Positions 58,886-64,000 of a DNA stretch of 64,000 bases are shown here, piece after piece. Below the pieces are notes generated by a model. The model was not told where the DNA came from. It made no database searches and saw only the letters and a program-made list of their open reading frames with translations. Numbering within the stretch: the first letter of the stretch is position 1; every line of letters begins with the position of its first letter. The stretch spans positions 496,001-560,000 of the forward strand of contig JAJTUP010000033.1 in the NCBI GenBank assembly GCA_021399435.1, given 5' to 3'. This stretch comes from Diaporthe sp. PMI_573. Taxonomy: Eukaryota > Ascomycota > Sordariomycetes > Diaporthales > Diaporthaceae. The position numbers were made by a program, and so were the translations under genes.

Positions 58886-59961
58886 ATGGCGGGTGGCCAA
58901 AGCTCGACAACCTCGGCTGGCCCGGCGGGAGCAAAGCCGAAGGACAACACCATGAGAGAGGTCAAGATTCTGATGCTTCATGGTAAGCCCCAGTCCCATA
59001 CGGGGGTCGCTATTGGCACCATCAGCCATCGATGTGTCTCTTTTTGAGGGGGGTTCTCCGGATGACCCCGACGCAATCTGCAATGGACTGTCGACCTCAG
59101 CAGAGCTTGTGCCCCCCCCCCCCCGGGGACACCTCTCACTCACCGGCTTCGACTCAGAGCATCACGTCCATATTATCAGTGAGGAGACCTAGCTAACACA
59201 AGGCTCAAGGTTACACTCAGTCTGGACCGCTTTTTCGCGCCAAGACCCGGGCCCTGGAAAAGCTCCTGGCCAAATCCCTCGCGCCCGCGAGGATGCAGCC
59301 AACACTCTTCTACCCAACAGCGCCGTCCCGCCTCAGCCCCAAGGACATCCCCGGGTTCCAGCCAACCAGCGGCGAGGCGCCAGGTGATGGCGGCGGCGCG
59401 GAATCAGAGATGGATGCCTGGGCCTGGTTCCGCAAGGAAGAGGCCACCGGCAATTACCGCCTGCTGAGGGAAGGCTTCGAGAGCCTTGCGCGGTGCATCA
59501 GGAACGAGGCCGGCGGGCACGTGGACGGCGTGGTGGGCTTCAGCCAGGGCGGCGCGGTGGCAGCCATGTTGGCCTCGGTCCTCGAGCATGTCGGCGCAGG
59601 CGGGCAGCAGAGGCAGCCGCCGACGAGCGACGACACGTACGACTGGAGCTGGGTGCCCGCGCTGCGCGAGGCCAACGGCGGCAAGGCGCTCCGCTTCGCG
59701 GTGGTATACAGCGGCTTCTTCGCGCCGCCGCCCGCGCTGGCCTGGCTTTATGAGCCCAAGATCCGGACCCCGACGCTGCAGTTCATCGGGAGCCTGGACA
59801 CGGTCGTCGAGGAGGGCCGGAGCCGCGGGCTCGAGGAGCGCTCTGAGAATCCTGTCATGGTGGTCCACCCGGGCGGGCACTACGTCCCGGTGAACAAGCA
59901 ATTCGTGATGCCGCTGGCGGGGTTTATCAGGCAGTGCTGTGAGGACGGTGCGGAGAGCTGA
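58886..59961 (+). CDS. FSH-type serine hydrolase (alpha/beta hydrolase)
   Basis: Two exons (58886-58982, 59210-59961; 227-nt intron) give 282 residues. The core begins REVKILMLHGYTQSGPLFRA, the usual start of yeast Fsh1-like serine hydrolases. The nucleophile elbow is GFSQGG with Ser near 144. Asp in IGSLDTVV and His in HPGGHYVP complete the triad. FSH proteins are cytosolic esterase-like enzymes of uncertain substrate, and relatives also appear in polyketide clusters. The long intron contains a run of 13 C. An alternative start at 58952 (MREVKIL) would drop 22 low-complexity residues and is equally likely. The insert SEMDAWAWFRKEE near the middle is normal for the family. Confidence 0.85.
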
Positions 59962-60564
59962 CTACATGATGGCAATGAGAGGTTTGGCCGTCTCTGATGT
60001 GATAGATGCACAGTCAGGGAGCGACAGTGTCAGGGCGGCAAGACTCGGGGGTTGGTCTAGAGGTGGCGGCCTGGGATAGAGCGATACAGCACCGATTTCA
60101 CACACGTGTCAAAAGAGAATTGGAGTCTAGACAGTATTGCGCTTCGTGCGTCTAGAGCAGATGGACTATTTGCGTGGCACAAGCACAGTCACCGGCCTGA
60201 GAGTGTGCGACACTGCCTTCTTGCAGCTCAGGACCCACAAGGCCGTATCTGTTTGTTGATACAGGGTCATAGCCGACCCAGTTGGTCCTGGGTGACTAAC
60301 GTGTGGCATGCGACTGCATCTGGCGAGGAAAACTGAAGTAGGTCCTGGCTTCCCGTCCAACAACCGGTTGCGTAGCATGCCGTTCGATCAGAGGATGTGC
60401 AAGGATGTTCGTGTCACCGTCCAACCGCCTCGACAGCGTTCGATTTTCGCCTTCTAGATGCTCTATGATACAGTCCAGCCCGCTTTCAATGTGGGTACGT
60501 CGATCATCGCCTCGAGACTCGTTGCCATGCACTCATTCTCGTCCCCTGATCTGGGTCGTATCCC
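59962..60564. other. Intergenic
   Basis: A convergent gap between the FSH hydrolase (+) and ATP18 (-). No gene recognised. Confidence 0.5.
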
Positions 60565-60984
60565 TTAGTGCGCACCGCCGGACTTGGCCAGGGGGTTCCT
60601 GGGGTCGTTCTTGAACTCGTCGCCTGCGGACATTCATGTGAGCTATTCCGCTGGAAACTATTTTCTTCTTGCCCAGTTGGGGAAACATACTCTTCATTGA
60701 GGCGTTCTGGGCGGCGTTGATACCGTAAGCGATGACAAGCCCTGTCCTCCGGTCAGCTCCCCGCCCTCTTCCTCATTCTATGTGCACCTGGACGAGGGAT
60801 TTCCCGGAGTTGGAGAAGAAAACGGTGCTCGAGGTCGGCAAGATCACATACCAGCGGCGAAGAAGGGGGCCATCGGCTTCACTGCGGGTTCGTTAGCAGA
60901 AGCGAGACGACGTGCTGGTAGAACAATTGACTTACGGACTGGGGCCGGGAACTTCTTGAGGGGGGTGACTCCGAGCCAAGACAT
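60565..60984 (-). CDS. ATP18: ATP synthase subunit j (Atp18 / i-j subunit)
   Basis: Four small exons (60984-60936, 60881-60852, 60741-60691, 60623-60565) give 62 residues; introns are 54, 110 and 67 nt, all phase 1. The protein reads MSWLGVTPLKKFPAPVLKPM, then a single membrane span (APFFAAGLVIAYGINAAQ), then SDEFKNDPRNPLAKSGGAH. The FP.PVLKP..PFF.AG and EF.NDPRNP patterns match Atp18, a small inner-membrane subunit of the mitochondrial F1Fo-ATP synthase that helps dimerise or stabilise the complex. It is too finely split to show as one open frame. Confidence 0.9.
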
Positions 60985-61866
60985 CTTGAATGAGTGATTG
61001 CTTCGACTTGGGGGAGAAACGGAGTCGGACTGGGTGGGTGGGCGGGTTTGATTTACTCGGTGCGATGTCGTCGTTGATACGCGAGCCTTTTTCCAGCTTG
61101 CTCCGACGCCCCGGTCGCAGCCGGGACGGTGGTGGCCTGAGGCAGCAGCAGCTTGGGGTGCAGCTGTGCAGCCACCCGCGTTATGTCAGCAATCCCCTCA
61201 GGCGGGTGGGGGGCTCTTCCCCGATGCGCTGCGGAGCCCCTGACATCATTACCCCGGCTTCTACGTGTAAGGGGAGCTCCCTAGGGGGTTGCCCTTCCCT
61301 GAACTCTACCCAGGCGTGCCAGGTAGGCGCCTGGCCCTCCAGGTGTTTTGCCTCCTCTCCTGGACGTACACAAAATGCGGGGAGAGCTCTGAGGACACAA
61401 GACCCCTTCGACAGCTCAGCTCCCGAATGGGAATACCAACACCACCCTCCTGCAAGTTTGACCAGAGTGCCATCGAGACCAATTGACCAGGATTCCCCTC
61501 TGCATCTGCTGCCTGGCACGCCGGCACACTGATGAATGCACAGCTTCCCAGCTACTGACACACTGACTACCACCAACCAGCACCTCTCAATTTGCCTCTC
61601 TGCCTCTGCTACGGTTGGACCACCCTCTGCTCCTCCAACTCCTTTCCCATCGCACGAGCCGATCTCCCTTCACCTGCGCCTACTCCTGCACCGTTCTGGT
61701 CTCTCGGCCATTTTGGACAGACTAGAGCATCAGTCCACCATCCCCCAGTGCTTGTTTCAGCTTTGACTCGAGTCTTGGAAACCCGTTGCAGTTCCTCTCA
61801 TCCTTAAACTCAATTGTCCTTGCAGCTGTTCGGCATTCCTTCCCTACTCCACGGCAAACCTTCGCC
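60985..61866. other. Divergent promoter, ATP18 / NIPSNAP
   Basis: About 880 bases between two nuclear genes for mitochondrial proteins, transcribed in opposite directions. The right half is strongly CT-rich, as in many fungal leaders. No gene recognised. Confidence 0.5.
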
Positions 61867-63006
61867 ATGCTGTCTCAACGACTTGCACGCGCCGCCCTGG
61901 CGACAGCTACCCCGCGCCAAGCAGCGCGTATGTTCAGTGGCTCGTCGACCACGACTTCGAAGCGCACCCCTGCGATGGGAGACATCAACCCCGAGGACGG
62001 CAGCGTCGAGGCCTTCAACAGCAAGCAGAAGGCATTCAGAGAGCAGTTGGTGGCAGCTCAGAAGGAGCGGGATGCTAGTGGGTCCCTATTCTCCTCCCCA
62101 GACACCGGTAATACTCCTAAGGGCTTGGGTTCACTAAGCACTGCTTCTACCTCAGAACGAGCTGCAGAGATCGCCGAGAAGGAGCCGCCCCGGAAGGCAG
62201 GCCCCCTGACCAACCTCATCTACGGAACAAAGGAGGGCCGCGAGCTTGACGCCCAGCTCGAGGCCAGCTTCAGCCAGGTCATCGCGCGGGGCAAGTACGT
62301 TCACAGCATCGTGTTCCACGAGGTGAAGCCCGACAAGGTGGATGAGTATGTCGAGCTTGTGGGCAACTGGTACCCCCGCATGGCCTCCCTGCCGGAGAAT
62401 AAGGTCCATCTGGTTGGAAGTTGGCGGACAGAGGTGGGAGATGTTGACACCTTCGGTGCGTATCCGCTCTTGCCATAACCTCGCTCGCCTATGGGAACAC
62501 CGCAAGTTGACAGCTCATTAGTCCACATTTGGGAGTACCAGCGATACACGGGTTACCACACCTCTCTACACAACATATCATCCCATCCCGATTTCCCCGA
62601 GTTCGACAAGAAGCTAAGGACGCTCATCACATCCAAGAAGACCTCGGTGATGCAAGAGTTCAGCTTCTGGCCCACCACCCCTCCGCGACAGCTTGGCGGC
62701 GTGTTCGAGCTCCGTTCCTACACACTTAGTCCGGGGAACCTGCTCGAGTGGGAGACCCACTGGCGGAGGGGCCTCAAGGCTCGGCGTGAGGTGATGGAGG
62801 GCGTTGGGGCCTGGTTCGTGCAGATCGGCGACCTTAACACGGTGCACCACCTCTGGCAGTTTGCCAACCTGGAAGAGCGGAAGGTCCGCCGTGAAGATTC
62901 TTGGCGCATACCCGGCTGGGCGGATACGGTCCACAAGACGGTGCCCTTGATTCAGACGATGAAGTCGAGGATCTTGATCCCAATGCCCTGGTCGCCAGTG
63001 GCCTAA
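61867..63006 (+). CDS. NIPSNAP family mitochondrial protein
   Basis: Two exons (61867-62455, 62522-63006; 66-nt intron) give 357 residues. The N-terminus (MLSQRLARAALATATPRQAA) is basic and amphipathic like a mitochondrial presequence. Two NIPSNAP (ferredoxin-like, dimeric alpha-beta barrel) repeats follow: VHSIVFHEVKPDKVDEYVEL with WRTEVGDVDTF and VHIWEY, and then GGVFELRSYTLSPGNLLEWE with WFVQIGDLNTVHHLWQFANL. NIPSNAPs are matrix proteins linked to mitophagy signalling in animals; the fungal role is not settled. It shares its promoter region with ATP18, so co-expression is plausible. Confidence 0.9.
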
Positions 63007-63582
63007 AGGCGCTGCCATCGATATGAGGGTCCCATACTTACAGCTGGCCCAACTCATGCTTATTCTGTGTCATCATTTATCACGCATAAATAGGTATTCT
63101 GGTGCGAGCCAGCAGGCGATCAAACCACCCAGGGGCAGGCATATGGGCAGGACTGCTACTTCAGCTACCATCCCGCGGCTGCTGCTGCTGGGCAACCCTT
63201 CATTCTGTGGAGGCTGAGTTGGGATCCACGGACCTCGGTGGGCTGCTGACAGCTTGACTGGCAGCCAGGAAGGATTACAAGAGGGAGCTAGCTAGTGGCG
63301 CTGGATATGAACCGCAAAGTGGTATCCTACCCGAGATCGCACTGGTGGTTTTAGGCCGAGCGGCAGTCCCCACTCACAGAGGATTGCTCAAGCTACGTGT
63401 ATTGTATTCACCTGACCTTACACACTGGCGCCAGGAAAGGATGTTTATTGGCCAAGTATATTTCAGCAATAAAATCAAGGGTTTTCTCCCTCAGAAAAGC
63501 CGGTTGTTTCAATCACGTCAAGAGCTCGCTCGCATGCCACAGTTGCATCGGGTATCACATTTTGATCCGCTCACTTCACCTG
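63007..63582. other. Intergenic
   Basis: A convergent gap between NIPSNAP and the partial gene at the right end. Nothing recognised. Confidence 0.5.
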
Positions 63583-64000
63583 TCACTCGTCGAGCTCCTC
63601 GCCCATAACGGTCGCCAGATTTCCCCTGGCAATCGCGAGCGTCTTGGCTAGCGCTTTGAGTTTGATTCCAAGAGACATCAATGCCGGGTCAGCACTCTCG
63701 ACGCGGACCTTTTCCCGCACAAAGACCTGCGCCTCGACCTCACCACTGCCCTCCCTGGCACCGTGATTCTCCTTGCTGGCACTCTTCTGTCCGGAACCAC
63801 TTGGCCCACCGCCGTTGTTACCGTGTTTATGCGGGTCCGGGGTCGCGCCGTCCGGGTAGGTGTACATGAAGACCTGTTCGGCCTCGTCATGCTCCAGGCG
63901 GCGGGTCGTGCCGATGGCGAGTGCGAACTTCATGCCCAGGTTCACAGGGGCGTCTGCCGGCTCCAGGGTCCTCAGCCACAGGACGAGCTGGCTCTCCTGG
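63583..64000 (-). CDS. Unidentified protein, C-terminal part only (runs off the window)
   Basis: An open frame on the minus strand enters at 64000 (QESQLVLWLRTLEPADAPVN) and ends at 63583 after about 138 residues. It continues NLGMKFALAIGTTRRLEHDE and EQVFMYTYPDGATPDPHKHG. A Gly/Ser/Lys low-complexity linker follows, then a conserved-looking helix (MSLGIKLKALAKTLAIARGN) ending MGEELDE. The ordered ends and the disordered insert suggest a real coding exon. I could not assign a family. The start and any upstream introns lie outside the window. Confidence 0.6.
   Translation of the reverse strand, partial: QESQLVLWLRTLEPADAPVNLGMKFALAIGTTRRLEHDEAEQVFMYTYPDGATPDPHKHGNNGGGPSGSGQKSASKENHGAREGSGEVEAQVFVREKVRVESADPALMSLGIKLKALAKTLAIARGNLATVMGEELDE

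Noticed and set aside
59404..59901. 165-residue minus-strand frame within the FSH hydrolase
   Set aside because: It is antisense to a gene with a full catalytic triad, and its composition is that of GC-rich shadow frames.

Overview
The window looks like nuclear DNA of a filamentous ascomycete (Pezizomycotina, probably a Sordariomycete). Genes are split by short introns (about 50-90 nt) with GTANGT donors and CTRAC branch points. The conserved proteins (Elf1/New1-type ABC-F ATPase, Rpn5, Atp18, RNPS1-like SR protein, NIPSNAP) read as fungal. Secreted and wall enzymes (GH55, GH16, fasciclin, GPI-type proteins) are common. All gene models were spliced by hand from the sequence and checked only for phase and family resemblance. 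No database search was run, and no RNA gene or CRISPR array was recognised.

Layout. 1-12.1 kb: mostly non-coding, with one small GPI-type protein and a GH55 beta-1,3-glucanase. 12.2-13.3 kb: RNPS1-like splicing factor. 13.3-16.6 kb: nothing recognised. 16.7-24.2 kb: a repeat-bearing proline-rich ORF, then a graveyard of cell-surface genes: a fasciclin gene with a nonsense codon, a broken GH16 gene and a 5'-truncated family 2 glycosyltransferase. 24.5-25.5 kb: a UstYa-type (DUF3328) gene. 26.1-29.6 kb: Elf1/New1.

30.5-54.0 kb is an accessory block between two housekeeping genes (Elf1 and Rpn5). It holds a Zn2Cys6 regulator, two short-chain dehydrogenases, a Baeyer-Villiger-type flavin monooxygenase, a 1083-residue fusion of AtuA (DUF1446), DUF4387 and a CoA-transferase family III enzyme, and a cytochrome P450. 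Between them lie a GH16 glucanase, a coiled-coil protein, a secreted Pro/Thr protein and a decayed paralogue of it hit by a hAT-type MITE. Together the enzymes suggest a catabolic route for a hydrophobic, terpenoid-like or cyclic-ketone substrate: hydroxylation, oxidation to a ketone, oxygen insertion, then CoA activation. The substrate is inference. 55.6-64 kb returns to housekeeping genes: Rpn5, a decayed reading frame, an FSH-type serine hydrolase, Atp18, NIPSNAP and an unidentified partial gene.

The most unusual signals are (1) a roughly 190-nt intron shared, donor to acceptor, by two unrelated genes (the Zn2Cys6 factor and the GH16 glucanase), as expected of introner-like elements; (2) the AtuA-DUF4387-CoA-transferase fusion, which a simple ORF view splits at an intron; and (3) signs of hAT transposition: a 460-bp MITE with 8-bp target duplications and a separate 8-bp duplication that breaks a GH16 gene.
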